A DNA stretch of 64,000 nt from Clostridium hydrogenum. GTDB taxonomy: Bacteria; Bacillota; Clostridia; Clostridiales; Clostridiaceae. The position numbers and the translations under genes are program-made. Below are positions 23,677 through 33,549 of this stretch, piece after piece; positions within the stretch are counted from its first letter, which is position 1, and each line of letters opens with the position of its first letter. The DNA is taken from NCBI RefSeq assembly GCF_021432385.1, contig NZ_JAEACT010000002.1, positions 949,501 through 1,013,500 of the forward strand, in the 5' to 3' direction. The notes under the pieces were generated by a model that was not told where the DNA came from, did no database searches, and was given only the letters and a program-made list of their open reading frames with translations.

Positions 23677-25095
23677 TTACACGATTTGAAGTTTAAGCAT
23701 ATTTGTTGAACCGGATTTAACTATAGGTATTCCAGCTGCAATAATTACTACATCGCCTTTTTTAATAAGCTTTTCTTCCAAAGCTCTAGCTATACATTCA
23801 TCGATTAATTCATCGGTAGATGTAACTTTTTTAGATATAATAGGTGTTACACCAAAATTTAAAGATAGGCTTCTTGCAACCTTTTCATAAGGTGTAACAG
23901 CAATTATTGGGCAAGCAGGTTTATATTTTGAAACCATTTTTGCAGTAAGTCCACTTTGAGTCGCAGTTATAATAGCAGCGGCATTTACTTCGGCAGCTGT
24001 TGAGCAAGTAGCAAGACTTATAGCATTTGATAAATTTGTTAATGAAGTTTCTCTAAGTTTTTTAAGAAATTTTGCGTAATCAATGTGTTTTTCAGCATTT
24101 TGAGCTATTTTTGACATAGTTGTTGCAGCCTCTATTGGGTAAAGTCCGCTAGCACTTTCACCACTAAGCATTACCGCATCTGTACCATCATAAATTGCAT
24201 TTGCAACATCTGAAGCTTCTGCTCTAGTTGGTCTTGGATTTCTTATCATTGAATCTAACATTTGAGTAGCAGTTATAACGAATTTACCTGCCAAGTTACA
24301 CTTCTGTATTATCATTTTTTGTATGATTGGAACATTTTCAATTGGGATTTCAACACCCATATCGCCTCTTGCAACCATGATTGCATCTGCTTGTTCAATA
24401 ATCCCATCTATGTTATCAACGCCTTCTTGAGTTTCAATTTTAGCTATTACCTTTATATCTTTGCCGCCATTTTTATTTAAAACATTTTTTACATCTATAA
24501 TATCTTGAGCTTTTCTAATAAAAGAAGCAGCAACCATATCTGCTTCAACCTTGCAGGCAAATTCTAAGTCAGATATGTCTTTTTCTGTAATAGCAGGAAG
24601 ACCAATTGATACATTTGGAACATTAACACCTTTATGATTTGAAATTGTACCACTTACAACGGCAGTACATTCAATTGTTTTACCGTTAACCGCGTCTACT
24701 TTAAATTCTAAAAGTCCGTCATCAACGAGTATTGTATCGCCTTTTTTTACTTCAGTATAAAGATTTTCATATGAGATTGAACATTTTGTTGAATCACCTA
24801 GTATTTCTTTGTCACATATTATAGAAAATGGCTCACCTTTTTTGATTTCAGCCTTATCATTTTCAAAATTATGAGTCCTTATTTTTGGACCCTTTATGTC
24901 GACTACGATAGAAACTGGTTTGTTTAAATCTTTTCTAAGTTGCTTAATTATATCTATTTTTTCTTTGTGACTTTCATGTGTTCCATGTGAAAAATTCAAT
25001 CTAGCAGCATTCATTCCAACATTAATAAGGTTAGTTAAAGCTTCTTTAGTATCTGATGATGGTCCAATTGTAAATATCATTTTTGTTTTTTGCAT
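23677..25095 (-). CDS. pyk: Pyruvate kinase
   Basis: 472 residues, matching the short pyruvate kinase form without the extra C-terminal PEP-utiliser domain seen in some Firmicutes. Diagnostic segments: TKMIFTIGPSSDT, AARLNFSHGTHE, VARGDMGVEIPIE (active-site region), TQMLDSMI and PTRAEASDVANAIYDGTDA. It converts PEP and ADP to pyruvate and ATP, the last step of glycolysis. An in-frame GTG lies inside the ribosome binding site (AGGGGTGA), so ATG 25095 is the start. It forms a single-gene transcript with its own terminator. Confidence 0.98.
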   Translation of the reverse strand: MQKTKMIFTIGPSSDTKEALTNLINVGMNAARLNFSHGTHESHKEKIDIIKQLRKDLNKPVSIVVDIKGPKIRTHNFENDKAEIKKGEPFSIICDKEILGDSTKCSISYENLYTEVKKGDTILVDDGLLEFKVDAVNGKTIECTAVVSGTISNHKGVNVPNVSIGLPAITEKDISDLEFACKVEADMVAASFIRKAQDIIDVKNVLNKNGGKDIKVIAKIETQEGVDNIDGIIEQADAIMVARGDMGVEIPIENVPIIQKMIIQKCNLAGKFVITATQMLDSMIRNPRPTRAEASDVANAIYDGTDAVMLSGESASGLYPIEAATTMSKIAQNAEKHIDYAKFLKKLRETSLTNLSNAISLATCSTAAEVNAAAIITATQSGLTAKMVSKYKPACPIIAVTPYEKVARSLSLNFGVTPIISKKVTSTDELIDECIARALEEKLIKKGDVVIIAAGIPIVKSGSTNMLKLQIV

Positions 25096-25296
25096 GTAAA
25101 TCACCCCTATAGTTTAGTATTTTCACAAATAATTTCTATAAAAACATATGTAAAAGATTAATGTGAAATTTTATCCTTATATTGATTATAGAGTTTTTAG
25201 ATGAAAAAATAAAGGGGGATTTAGGGATATTAAAAAATAATAAGTCCAAATTAAGAGATAGTTTTATGTAGAAAGCAATTATTCAAAGAATATTAA

Positions 25297-26022
25297 TTAA
25301 TTTTTGCTTTTATCTACAGCTGATTCTTTATGCTGAGGTGAATTTTTTGTACATTTACTTTTTATCATAGTTACATATACACCATATAAAAATGTTAGAA
25401 TTGCCATTACGTATGGTAAGTATACTACAACTGCATGAGGTATTCTCGTAGAGATCAAATTATCTTCAAGAAGCATTAAAAATGATGTATGTGCAAGTAT
25501 TGCACCTCCTATATATATAACTATACTGTATTTTCTCATGAGAGTTGCAACATATTGACTTCCAAAAAATATTATTGGTATATTCAAAAGAAGACCAAAG
25601 ATTATTAGAATTATATTTCCCTTTGATGCAGCAGCGATAGCAAGTACATTATCTAGGCTCATTGTAATATCAGCAAGTACTATACTTGTTACAGCTGTTA
25701 ATAATCTAGAAGAGCTATGTACTTCGGCATTATCAGCTTCAGCCTGTGGTTTTATGAAATCCCAAGTTATTTTTATTAAGAGAAGACCTCCAATAAATTT
25801 TATAGGTAGCCACTGTATCATAAGTATGTACGTTACTAAGCATGCAAAAATTATTCTAAGAAGTATTGCAGCAGTAACTCCTATTACAGAAGCTTTTTTT
25901 GCTAATGTTTTAGGGAGACCTCGTGTTGCTAGGGCTATTACACCTATATTATCACCACTCAAAACTATATCAAGTAAGGTAATTTGAAGGGCTCCTCCTA
26001 TCATAATTAGTATGTCCGACAT
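25297..26022 (-). CDS. TerC-family integral membrane protein
   Basis: 241 residues with about seven membrane segments. The family signature DIVLSGDNIGVIALATRGLP is near the N-terminus and the repeat ADITMSLDNVLAIAAASKGN lies in the middle; the two Asp-Asn pairs are the conserved charged residues. Bacterial members (Alx, MeeY/YkoY, MeeF/YceF) export Mn2+ or help metallate exoenzymes. GGAGGA precedes the ATG. Nothing else is seen in the ~190-bp gap to pyk. Confidence 0.92.
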   Translation of the reverse strand: MSDILIMIGGALQITLLDIVLSGDNIGVIALATRGLPKTLAKKASVIGVTAAILLRIIFACLVTYILMIQWLPIKFIGGLLLIKITWDFIKPQAEADNAEVHSSSRLLTAVTSIVLADITMSLDNVLAIAAASKGNIILIIFGLLLNIPIIFFGSQYVATLMRKYSIVIYIGGAILAHTSFLMLLEDNLISTRIPHAVVVYLPYVMAILTFLYGVYVTMIKSKCTKNSPQHKESAVDKSKN

Positions 26023-26149
26023 TTTGTTCCTCCTTAAATTTACTTGAATAAATATTAACTTTTTATATGGTTTTTAAAACTGTATAAAATAATTACAATT
26101 ATTATTATAGTATTTTTAGTATAATATTTCAATGTAAAATAAATATAAT

Positions 26150-26302
26150 ATGGTATATAATAAGGAAAATGATATTGCACGCAATATATTATGGGATATG
26201 AATGCGAAAAGCGTTTATGCTAAGTGGGATAATAATAGTATAGTTAATATTAATGGAAAGAAGATGTGCATTGACAGCAGTTATTATTTTGGAAGTGAGT
26301 AG
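26150..26302 (+). other. Possible gene fragment in the TerC-RodA gap
   Basis: A 50-codon frame reads MVYNKENDIARNILWDMNAK, KSVYAKWDNNSIVNINGKKM and CIDSSYYFGSE. The amino-acid composition is protein-like but there is no ribosome binding site before the ATG and no hit comes to mind, so it could be the remnant of a larger gene. The rest of 26023-26363 shows nothing else. Confidence 0.25.
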
Positions 26303-26363
26303 AAAGCCTAAAATTATTGTGATACAGTGAAGGATAATTTATTTGATTTTCTTTTTAACTAAG

Positions 26364-26411
26364 GCTATGTTTTAAATAAGTGTTGATTTTCACACTTATT
26401 TAAAACATAGC
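26364..26411. terminator. 20-bp-stem hairpin (family E), 3' of rodA-like gene
   Basis: GCTATGTTTTAAATAAGTGT and its exact reverse complement flank an 8-base loop (TGATTTTC). The same hairpin, with the loop in reverse orientation, occurs at 54875-54928. It lies 5 bp beyond the stop codon of the minus-strand RodA-like gene and probably ends its transcript, though the U-run is weak. Confidence 0.65.
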
Positions 26412-26416
26412 TTTTA

Positions 26417-27565
26417 CTAATTAAAATGATAAGCATCCTTTCTAAGTTGTACATTTAAGACAAGTGATAAAAGTATAAAATTAGCTAAAAGCGAACTTAC
26501 CCCGTAACTCATAAAAGGCAAAGTTATTCCACTAACAGGCATAAGTTTTATAGTCATTCCGACATTTTGAAATATAGAAAATATAAAAGATGCAAAGATA
26601 CCTACACAAATCAGCCTACCGCTAAGATCACGAGTGGTTTTAGCTATTTTTATTATTCTATAAAGAAAAATAAAATATAATATGAATAAGAAAGCTGCCC
26701 CAACTAGTCCCCATTCTTCTCCTACAGAAGCAAATATAAAATCTGTATGAATTTCTGGTATAAAGCCATTACTTGCAAAGTTGCTTCCAAGAAAGCCTTT
26801 ACCGAATATTCCACCAGAACCTATTGCAGTAAGAGACTGCTTAAGTTGATACAGTGAATCGGCTTGTGCCGTAGCAGAATTTATTGCCGAATCTGGAGTG
26901 AGAAGTGAGGTTATTCTAGCTAATTGATAAGATTTTAATAGCCCACACTTTACTACTATAGCACAAGCAGGAATTAGTGCTGCAAAAAATCCTAATATAA
27001 CTTTGAGATTAAAATCAGCTATAAAAAGGATACCTAAGCTTATACACAAACAAATTATAGACATACCTAAGTTTGGTTGTTTATAAATTAAGGCAAAAGG
27101 TATTAAGGTATAGAAAGCTAATATTAAAAAGTTCTTAAGATTATTTACCTTTCCCTCCATAACATCTATTTTTCTAACTAATATTAAGGTTAAGGAAATC
27201 TTTGCAAATTCAGCAGGTTCCATTCCTAAAAACCAGGAGTGTGCACCATTTATAGGACGTGATTTTAATGTAGCAATCAAAACGATTATTACAATCCAAT
27301 ATAGTATTTCCGAATATCTCATTATGGATTTATAATCTATAAAAACAAGAAAAATGCATACAATAATACTTCCTATAAGCCCCTCAATTTGACGGTTTGA
27401 GAAGTAAGTTCCAGATGAATTGTATGTACTTGTATAAATGTTTAATATTCCAAAAGCTACAATTATTACTGCATTAATTAAGAGGAAGAAGTCCAATTGT
27501 TTTAATAAGCTTAATTTTTCTGGTATGTTTAATTTTGCAAATAATTTAAAAAAGGATGATTTCAA
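26417..27565 (-). CDS. FtsW/RodA/SpoVE-family glycosyltransferase, RodA-like
   Basis: 382 residues with about ten membrane segments. SEDS-family landmarks: SRPINGAHSWFLG, EPAEFAKISL, KQPNLGMSI, GIFGKGFLGSN and the C-terminal MPVSGITLPFMSYGVSSLLA. SEDS proteins polymerise glycan strands from lipid II with a class B penicillin-binding protein; no PBP gene is adjacent. The RodA assignment over FtsW or SpoVE rests on overall look only. ATG at 27580 overlaps GGAGGT; TTG 27565, 7 bases after it, is the better start. Confidence 0.92.
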   Translation of the reverse strand: MKSSFFKLFAKLNIPEKLSLLKQLDFFLLINAVIIVAFGILNIYTSTYNSSGTYFSNRQIEGLIGSIIVCIFLVFIDYKSIMRYSEILYWIVIIVLIATLKSRPINGAHSWFLGMEPAEFAKISLTLILVRKIDVMEGKVNNLKNFLILAFYTLIPFALIYKQPNLGMSIICLCISLGILFIADFNLKVILGFFAALIPACAIVVKCGLLKSYQLARITSLLTPDSAINSATAQADSLYQLKQSLTAIGSGGIFGKGFLGSNFASNGFIPEIHTDFIFASVGEEWGLVGAAFLFILYFIFLYRIIKIAKTTRDLSGRLICVGIFASFIFSIFQNVGMTIKLMPVSGITLPFMSYGVSSLLANFILLSLVLNVQLRKDAYHFN

Positions 27566-27763
27566 CGTGGTTACCTCCATGGTTATTATAGTAAATTAAT
27601 TTCTATTTAATTATATCATGATTTTGTAACAAGATTGTCTAATTTTTATTAAATTATATTGAAAATTAGAAAGAATATTGATATAGTAAGAGGGTGTTAA
27701 GGCATGTTAAAAAATATAAGTGGGATTTGTTATTTTCTTTAAGATGCCTAAGGAGGAATTTGA

Positions 27764-29209
27764 GTGAATTATCACAAAATAATTGCAGAAAGAATTAAGT
27801 TCCAGATTGATATGGAGATAAAAAATCTAGAAAGCTTAATTGAGGTACCTCCAAAATCTGAAATGGGCGATTTTGCACTACCTTGTTTTCAATTTTCAAA
27901 GGTTATGAGAAAAGCACCTAATATTATTGCAGAAGAGCTAGCAAAACAAATGGAAATTGATGGATTCGAAAAAATACAAAATAATGGACCGTATATAAAT
28001 TTTTTTGTAGATAAAAGTATATATATTAAAAATACTGTTGAAAGTATTTTAAAGGAAAAGGATAAGTATGGTTCGTCAAAAATTGGTGAGGGAAAAACTA
28101 TAACAATAGAATATTCATCTCCAAATATAGATAAACCTTTTCATATAGGACATTTGTTTAGTACTGCTATAGGAAATTCTTTATACAAAATATTTTCTTT
28201 TGAAGGCTATAATTGTGTAAAAATAAATCATATTGGTGACTTTGAAACTCAGTTTGGTAAAATTATTTCTGCTAATGGAGAAAGTTTTTATAATGAAAAA
28301 GTGGAATCAATTGTAAATGAAATGAAAGAAAAAGGACTTTTAGTAGAAAGTAATGGTGCCAAAGTTGTGATGCTGGATGAATACAACATGCCGCCATGTA
28401 TAATTCAAAAATCTGATGGTGCAAGAATATGTAGGTCAATGGATATTGCAGCAGCAGAGTATAGAAAGAAAACGTATAATTTTGACAAAAATATTTATGT
28501 AATTGGACTTGAGCAATCGCTCTATTATAAACAGGTTTTTAAAACACTTGAACTTGCAGGATATGAATGGGCAAAAAACTGTTTACATGTGGGCTTTGGT
28601 CTAGTTAGATTTGCAGACAGAAAGCTTTTAATTAGAAAAGAAGAAGATAATTTCCTTAAATATTTATTAAAGAAAGCAATTTTAAAGGCAAATGAAATAA
28701 TAAATGAGAAAAGTCCTAACTTGGAAAATGTAGAAGAAGCAGCTAAAAGGTTAGGAATAGGATCAATATTATTTACATACCTTAAAAGCGAAAGAGAAAA
28801 GGATATTGCCTTTAACTGGAATGAAGTGCTAAGTTTTGATGGTGAAACAGGAATATATGTACAATATACTTATGCAACAGCAAAAAGTATACTTAGAAAA
28901 GCTGGAAAAATATCACCTGAAGTTAATTATAAAAAGCTTAAGGCAGCTCTTGAATTTGAACTTGCTAAAAAGCTTCATGGTTTTAATGATGCTATAATAA
29001 GCGCAATGGATAAGCTTGAACCTTTTGTAATAACAAGATATGTAATTGATGTTGCAAAAGCTTTCAATAAATTTTATAATTCATGTAATATAATAAATAC
29101 AGATGATGAGGAACTTAAAAATGCAAGGCTTGTTATTGTAGAAGCAACTTCTATTGTAATAAAAAATGCACTGTACTTATTAGGAATTGAGACAGTCGAA
29201 AAAATGTAA
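27764..29209 (+). CDS. Arginyl-tRNA synthetase paralogue with internal deletion and altered catalytic motifs
   Basis: 481 residues versus ~560 for clostridial ArgRS. The N-terminal domain, HIGH (127-130), the SDGA region and the C-terminal anticodon domain ([28 protein letters not shown]) are all recognisable. About 75-80 residues are missing at position ~170, between [10 protein letters not shown] and [10 protein letters not shown]. The usual YATRDLAAA reads [15 protein letters not shown] reads SLYYKQ, and KMSTRKG reads KLLIRKE (287-293). It is therefore unlikely to charge tRNA normally. Start GTG with AAGGAGG 7 bases upstream, frame intact. Role unknown. It is followed 13 bp later by a membrane-protein gene. 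Confidence 0.9.
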   Translation: MNYHKIIAERIKFQIDMEIKNLESLIEVPPKSEMGDFALPCFQFSKVMRKAPNIIAEELAKQMEIDGFEKIQNNGPYINFFVDKSIYIKNTVESILKEKDKYGSSKIGEGKTITIEYSSPNIDKPFHIGHLFSTAIGNSLYKIFSFEGYNCVKINHIGDFETQFGKIISANGESFYNEKVESIVNEMKEKGLLVESNGAKVVMLDEYNMPPCIIQKSDGARICRSMDIAAAEYRKKTYNFDKNIYVIGLEQSLYYKQVFKTLELAGYEWAKNCLHVGFGLVRFADRKLLIRKEEDNFLKYLLKKAILKANEIINEKSPNLENVEEAAKRLGIGSILFTYLKSEREKDIAFNWNEVLSFDGETGIYVQYTYATAKSILRKAGKISPEVNYKKLKAALEFELAKKLHGFNDAIISAMDKLEPFVITRYVIDVAKAFNKFYNSCNIINTDDEELKNARLVIVEATSIVIKNALYLLGIETVEKM

Positions 29210-29222
29210 AGGTGGGATTCAA

Positions 29223-29606
29223 ATGGGTTTATCAATAGTTAACATTATAATTCTTTTGGTAATAGTTATTGCGGTTATGCTATTTTATAACTTTGTAATT
29301 AAATTATATGTACTTCCAAAGTTTAAAATTAATAAATGGGTAGCATTAGCCTTTGGAATAATTATGTTCTTTGCAACTAATGTTGTTGGAGTTGCTGTAA
29401 AATTTAAAAATGGTCAGTTTAGTATAAAACAAATACCGTATTTTATTTGCATGGCTTTATTTATATTAGCGTTTTTTACTTTCTTTGACCTTATGGGTTG
29501 GAGCTCAGGTGCAAAATATGAAAAAAGGAATGCTAAAAAGGATGTTGTAATAAGACCTAAGGCAAAGCCTAATAGGGTGAAAAACAGAGATAAGGATAAG
29601 AAATAG
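29223..29606 (+). CDS. Small membrane protein of unknown function
   Basis: 127 residues with three membrane segments: residues ~4-25 (IVNIIILLVIVIAVMLFYNF), ~36-55 (KWVALAFGIIMFFATNVVGV) and ~70-92 (IPYFICMALFILAFFTFFDL). A strongly basic cytoplasmic tail follows (KKDVVIRPKAKPNRVKNRDK). No known domain. An upstream in-frame start at 29187 overlaps the ArgRS-like gene and lacks a ribosome binding site; ATG 29223 has AGGTGGG 7 bases before it. The 13-bp spacing implies co-transcription with the ArgRS-like gene. Confidence 0.75.
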   Translation: MGLSIVNIIILLVIVIAVMLFYNFVIKLYVLPKFKINKWVALAFGIIMFFATNVVGVAVKFKNGQFSIKQIPYFICMALFILAFFTFFDLMGWSSGAKYEKRNAKKDVVIRPKAKPNRVKNRDKDKK

Positions 29607-29626
29607 TGCTTTAAAAATTAATAAAG

Positions 29627-29682
29627 CAAAGAGGCAAATTATTAAAAGACTTAGAACTTTTAATAGTTTGCCTCTTTGTTTT
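29627..29682. terminator. Terminator after the ArgRS-like operon
   Basis: CAAAGAGGCAAA (29627-29638) pairs with TTTGCCTCTTTG (29667-29678), with a further ATTAAAAG/CTTTTAAT pairing inside. TTTTAT follows. It can also serve the convergent permease gene. Confidence 0.88.
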
Positions 29683-29718
29683 ATAAAACTATATTTATGC
29701 ACTAGTTTTTTTATAATG

Positions 29719-31197
29719 TTAGTTGTATTGTTCTACATTTAGATTTGTTTCTACTTCTGTAGAATCATTTTGAACTTCTTCAGAGAAGTTTAAATCAACC
29801 TGATCCAAAGGAATAATTTTAGTTTTATATTTTAATTTATAACCTATATACAATGCAAGGAACAGAGGAATTCCTATATAGGAGGCAATTAATCCTTGAA
29901 AGTCAATGCCATTTGGAGTTATACATGAATATCCTTGACCAAGTATTATAACAACGCACATTATTAATGCAAGTATAGGACCAAATGGATATAATATAGC
30001 TTTGTACTTTAAGGATTTTAAATCTTTATTTTGATGAACAAATGCTTTCCTAAATCTATAATGGCATACTGCAATACCAACCCAAGCTATAAAGCCGGCA
30101 AGTCCGGATGCTGCTACCAGCCAAACATAGACAGTGCTTTCAGCGAATATTCCAGTTAAAAAACAGAGAGAAGCTATTATTGTAGTTGCAATTAAGGAAT
30201 TTACTGGTACACCTCTGCTGTTTGTTTTAGCAAACATTTTAGGAGCCATACCTTCTTTAGCCATTGAAAAAAGCATTCTACTTGAAGCATACATACCAGA
30301 ATTACCAGCAGATAATACAGAGGTTAATATTATTGCATTCATTAAAGAAGCTGCTCCGGCTATACCAGCTTTTTCAAATACCATTGTGAAAGGGCTTGTG
30401 CTAACTCCTGCACTAGTAAACGGTATTATGGCACCTAAAATTACTATTGTACCTAAATAAAAAATTAAAATTCTCCAAAATATTGAGTGTATTGCTTTAG
30501 GTATAGTTTTTTCTGGATTTTCACTTTCTCCTGCAGCAACACCTATAAGTTCTGTACCTTGAAAGGAAAAACCAGCAATTAAAAATATAGCAAATAATGA
30601 CTTGATACCACCATTAAATGGACCACCGGCTATAAAATAATTGTGAAAGCCAATTTTCTTTCCACCCATAATTCCCAAAATCATTAAAACGCCAATTATC
30701 AAAAATACAATAACAGTGAATACTTTAATGCCAGCAAACCAGTATTCTGACTCACCATATGCTTTTGAGGATAAAACATTTAAGCCTACTATTATCACTA
30801 AAAATACAATACTCCAACAAATTCCGGGCACATTAGGAAACCAATATTTCATTATTAAAGAGCCTGCAACCATTTCAGCTGCTATTGTTATTGCCCAGTT
30901 ATACCAGTAATTCCAACCAAGTGCAAAACCAAGCGCTGGATCAATAAATTTGTTAGCGTAAGTACTAAATGATCCTGATATTGGCATATAGGTTGCCATT
31001 TCACCTAAGCTTGTAATTAAGAAATATACCATTAGACCTATTAGTCCGTAAGCTGCAAGTGCACCTCCAGGACCAGCTGTGTGTATAGTGTCACCCATTG
31101 CAAGAAATATACCTGTGCCGATAGAACCACCTAAAGCTATCATATTTAAATGCCTAGCCTTTAAACTCCTTTTTAACTCGTTATTTTGTTCACTCAT
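29719..31197 (-). CDS. Lysine permease (APC family), lysine-riboswitch controlled
   Basis: 492 residues with about twelve membrane segments. The APC/amino acid-permease signature is LKARHLNMIALGGSIGTGIF at the N-terminus, then SFSTYANKFIDPALGFALGW. This is the LysP/YvsH-like group by overall look. Amino acid uptake coupled to protons is the family mechanism. The lysine riboswitch on the same strand (31455-31630) identifies the substrate as lysine. A family A repeat sits between the riboswitch terminator and the gene. ATG 31197 has GGAGG 7 bases upstream; an earlier in-frame start has none. Confidence 0.94.
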   Translation of the reverse strand: MSEQNNELKRSLKARHLNMIALGGSIGTGIFLAMGDTIHTAGPGGALAAYGLIGLMVYFLITSLGEMATYMPISGSFSTYANKFIDPALGFALGWNYWYNWAITIAAEMVAGSLIMKYWFPNVPGICWSIVFLVIIVGLNVLSSKAYGESEYWFAGIKVFTVIVFLIIGVLMILGIMGGKKIGFHNYFIAGGPFNGGIKSLFAIFLIAGFSFQGTELIGVAAGESENPEKTIPKAIHSIFWRILIFYLGTIVILGAIIPFTSAGVSTSPFTMVFEKAGIAGAASLMNAIILTSVLSAGNSGMYASSRMLFSMAKEGMAPKMFAKTNSRGVPVNSLIATTIIASLCFLTGIFAESTVYVWLVAASGLAGFIAWVGIAVCHYRFRKAFVHQNKDLKSLKYKAILYPFGPILALIMCVVIILGQGYSCITPNGIDFQGLIASYIGIPLFLALYIGYKLKYKTKIIPLDQVDLNFSEEVQNDSTEVETNLNVEQYN

Positions 31198-31226
31198 TGT
31201 TTGTCCTCCATGTCGTTTTGAATTTT

Positions 31227-31331
31227 TATAGATAAACCAATTCAACTATTAAAATTTATGTGCATCATAATGCCCAGAAGATGGCATTTTGATACAAATA
31301 AATTTTAAGTTTCAAGGTGGTTTATCTTTAT
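31227..31331. repeat. ~100-bp TIR element, family A copy 4
   Basis: The ends TATAGATAAACCAATTCAAC and TTTCAAGGTGGTTTATCTTT are inverted repeats. The interior has GTGCATCATAATGCCC and GGCATTTTGATACAAA, reversed relative to copies 1-3. It is located in the leader between the lysine riboswitch and the permease gene. Confidence 0.87.
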
Positions 31332-31365
31332 AAGTAGCTAACTAAGATAATGTAAGGAGTTTCAA

Positions 31366-31401
31366 AATAAAAAAATGCCATGAAAGCAAATTCATGGCAT
31401 T
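31366..31401 (-). terminator. Terminator of the lysine riboswitch
   Basis: On the minus strand AATGCCATGAA (31391-31401) pairs with TTCATGGCATT (31374-31384), followed by a run of seven U. Confidence 0.9.
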
Positions 31402-31454
31402 AATACGAAACTACATATTTTATGAAATGTAATAAATAACGTATATTATCATTG

Positions 31455-31630
31455 AAAATAGCTCTCCACAAAATCATTTGTGACAGTCTTATACATATTT
31501 TGCATAAGCCCAGTAAATAGCATTAAAGCAATTAGTTATTTACTTCGGCGAAAAATCCTTTCATATTATTTCCTCTAGCTTGCATCCATAATATTACTAT
31601 TAAGTTTCGCGCCTCTATCTCAGTTATGTA
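31455..31630 (-). promoter_or_regulatory. Lysine riboswitch (L-box)
   Basis: Read on the minus strand the conserved blocks are GAGGCGCGAAACTT, GGATTTTTCGCCGAAGTAAA, ATTTACTGGGCTTATGCA, AAGACTGTCAC and TGTGGAGAGCTATT. This is the L-box consensus with its five-helix junction. Lysine binding favours the terminator at 31366-31401 and shuts off the permease. Confidence 0.96.
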
Positions 31631-31648
31631 CTTTTTAGTTTGGAATTA

Positions 31649-31677
31649 ATTATCTACCTAAAGTTAAAATAAGTCAA
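31649..31677 (-). promoter_or_regulatory. Promoter of the lysine riboswitch transcript
   Basis: On the minus strand TTGACT (31672-31677), a 17-bp spacer and GATAAT (31649-31654) lie just upstream of the aptamer. Confidence 0.75.
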
Positions 31678-31839
31678 GCTAAGTGGAATTACATATAGTT
31701 TAATTTATAGGTTAATTTGTTGTTAAGATGATAAAAATTATATAAATATTTATTAACTTTTACTTAAATAAAGTAATAATATTGAATAAATGATTTAAAT
31801 AAAGATTGAGAGGCTTATTTACAGATGTTTCATAAGCTT

Positions 31840-33477
31840 TTAACCAAATTCATGTCCTGGTATTGTATTATTAACATAAGTATTACCTTCTAATGGCGTA
31901 AAACCAGATACCTCCATGTCTGTCACAGCAGGGTATGCACGATGGTAATCAGGAAACGTAAAATTAAGTGTATAGTTCTTTCCAGAAAAAACAGCTTTTG
32001 TTCCATCTCCTGTGAAAACTGCTGTATTAGTAGCAAAAGCGACTTCTTTTTCTTCGTCAGATACCTTATAGATAGTGAAGTTAAAAGAAGCATCTTTTAC
32101 ATTAGAAATGACGATTTCATAGTATTTTTTTATTGGGTTGTCTCCAAAGCGTTTATTGTCAAAATAAATGCCAGCATATAATTTGACTTTACCTTTTATA
32201 TTAGTAGTATCTGCATTTGTAGTTGTTTTGTCTGTTATATTTGTTATATTGGTATTCATATTTTTATTTGTGCTTTTACCAGTTGCTGTTGAAGCATTTT
32301 GCTTTGTATTATTAGAAACTGATGTTTTATTATCAGTATTTGATGCTTCTGCAGACATTTTTTGATCGCTACTTAAAGATGTTTTTTCAGGAACTGAACT
32401 GCAGCTAGTAAGGCCCGTTACAGCAACTGAAGTTATTAAAGTTAGGGATATAATCGTAGTTATCCATGAGCTTTTTTTAAAATTGCTAATCATAATTATT
32501 CTCCTTTTATAGCCAGATTTATTTTTGGAAATTCCTGCCGACGATGGAATAAAGTTTGATTCTGATAAAAGTCGTAATAGTTTTATTATTGTATTGCCAT
32601 AATGCTGATACTCATCTTTATTTACATACTTTAAAGCAGCTGCATCACATGATATTTCACAATCTTCATGCATTTTATAAAAAGCATACCATATTATTGG
32701 GTTGAAGAAATGTATGATTTGCAGCAATACAATAATCCAGTTTAAAAGTATATCTTTTCTTTTATAATGAGATAGTTCATGAAGAAAAATATATTTTATT
32801 TCATCATCACTTAAATTTTCCATATGTGCTTCATAAGCTAAAATTTTAATTTTCAAGAATCCATATAAAGAAGGGGTTCTTAATTTATTTGTAGTGAATA
32901 TAGTAATGTTGCGGTTTATATGCATAATTTTTTTACAGTTTTTTAATATAGAAAGTATCCTTATATTGCTTGATTTTTTATATTGCTTAAGTTTTATAGC
33001 AAAGAATACATTTATAGATATAGTGTATATGAGCATAATAACCATACCTATTACCCATATGCAGACTATGAGTTTCATTATAAAATCATAATTTCTAGGT
33101 TCAGTTGTTTTTAAAGAAAATGAATTAGAAGAAGTTTGCTTTTTTAAATTAGGCTTACCTGAAGGCGCAGCTTTACTATTTAGAGAAGTAGCTGACTTAT
33201 CAGTTGTGTCCTTGGTATAGGTTATATTTTCAATAATTTTTTGAGGTAAATTTATTTTTTTTGCTGTAGTGGAAAATAAACTGTATATGCTGGTAGAGCT
33301 TTCTATATAAAAAGGTACTATCAGTCGTATAATTAGTAATAGCCAGATATAATAATGCCATTTTGGTGTTAATGCTTTATTGAATATTTTTTTTACTAAA
33401 ATAATAATTAAAGTAAGGATGCTTGCATTGAAGCTTAAATATGCAATTTGTTTAAAAATCCAAACAATAGTATCCAT
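31840..33477 (-). CDS. BlaR1-like M56 family membrane metallopeptidase/sensor
   Basis: 545 residues. N-terminal membrane segments and a Lys/Ser-rich extracytoplasmic loop (~residues 70-130) are followed by HELSHYKRKD, the M56 zinc motif, and a further helix at ~340 (TTIISLTLITSVAVTGLTSC). A Ser/Thr/Asn-rich linker leads to a C-terminal extracellular domain (~residues 425-545) that is not the beta-lactam-binding domain of BlaR1. In BlaR1/MecR1 systems, signal binding activates the protease to destroy BlaI. No BlaI-like gene is nearby, but the promoter carries a BlaI-like palindrome. The ligand is unknown. Confidence 0.88.
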   Translation of the reverse strand: MDTIVWIFKQIAYLSFNASILTLIIILVKKIFNKALTPKWHYYIWLLLIIRLIVPFYIESSTSIYSLFSTTAKKINLPQKIIENITYTKDTTDKSATSLNSKAAPSGKPNLKKQTSSNSFSLKTTEPRNYDFIMKLIVCIWVIGMVIMLIYTISINVFFAIKLKQYKKSSNIRILSILKNCKKIMHINRNITIFTTNKLRTPSLYGFLKIKILAYEAHMENLSDDEIKYIFLHELSHYKRKDILLNWIIVLLQIIHFFNPIIWYAFYKMHEDCEISCDAAALKYVNKDEYQHYGNTIIKLLRLLSESNFIPSSAGISKNKSGYKRRIIMISNFKKSSWITTIISLTLITSVAVTGLTSCSSVPEKTSLSSDQKMSAEASNTDNKTSVSNNTKQNASTATGKSTNKNMNTNITNITDKTTTNADTTNIKGKVKLYAGIYFDNKRFGDNPIKKYYEIVISNVKDASFNFTIYKVSDEEKEVAFATNTAVFTGDGTKAVFSGKNYTLNFTFPDYHRAYPAVTDMEVSGFTPLEGNTYVNNTIPGHEFG

Positions 33478-33549
33478 AATAAATTACCTACTTTTTCATA
33501 GAATGTAATAGCTTTTCGAGTTAGCAATTAATTAAATCCTTTTGTGTAT

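Noticed and set aside
27600-27763. T-box leader upstream of the ArgRS-like gene
   Set aside because: No T-box sequence (TGGNACCGCG-type) or terminator is present; only a weak AGGCAT/ATGCCT pairing.
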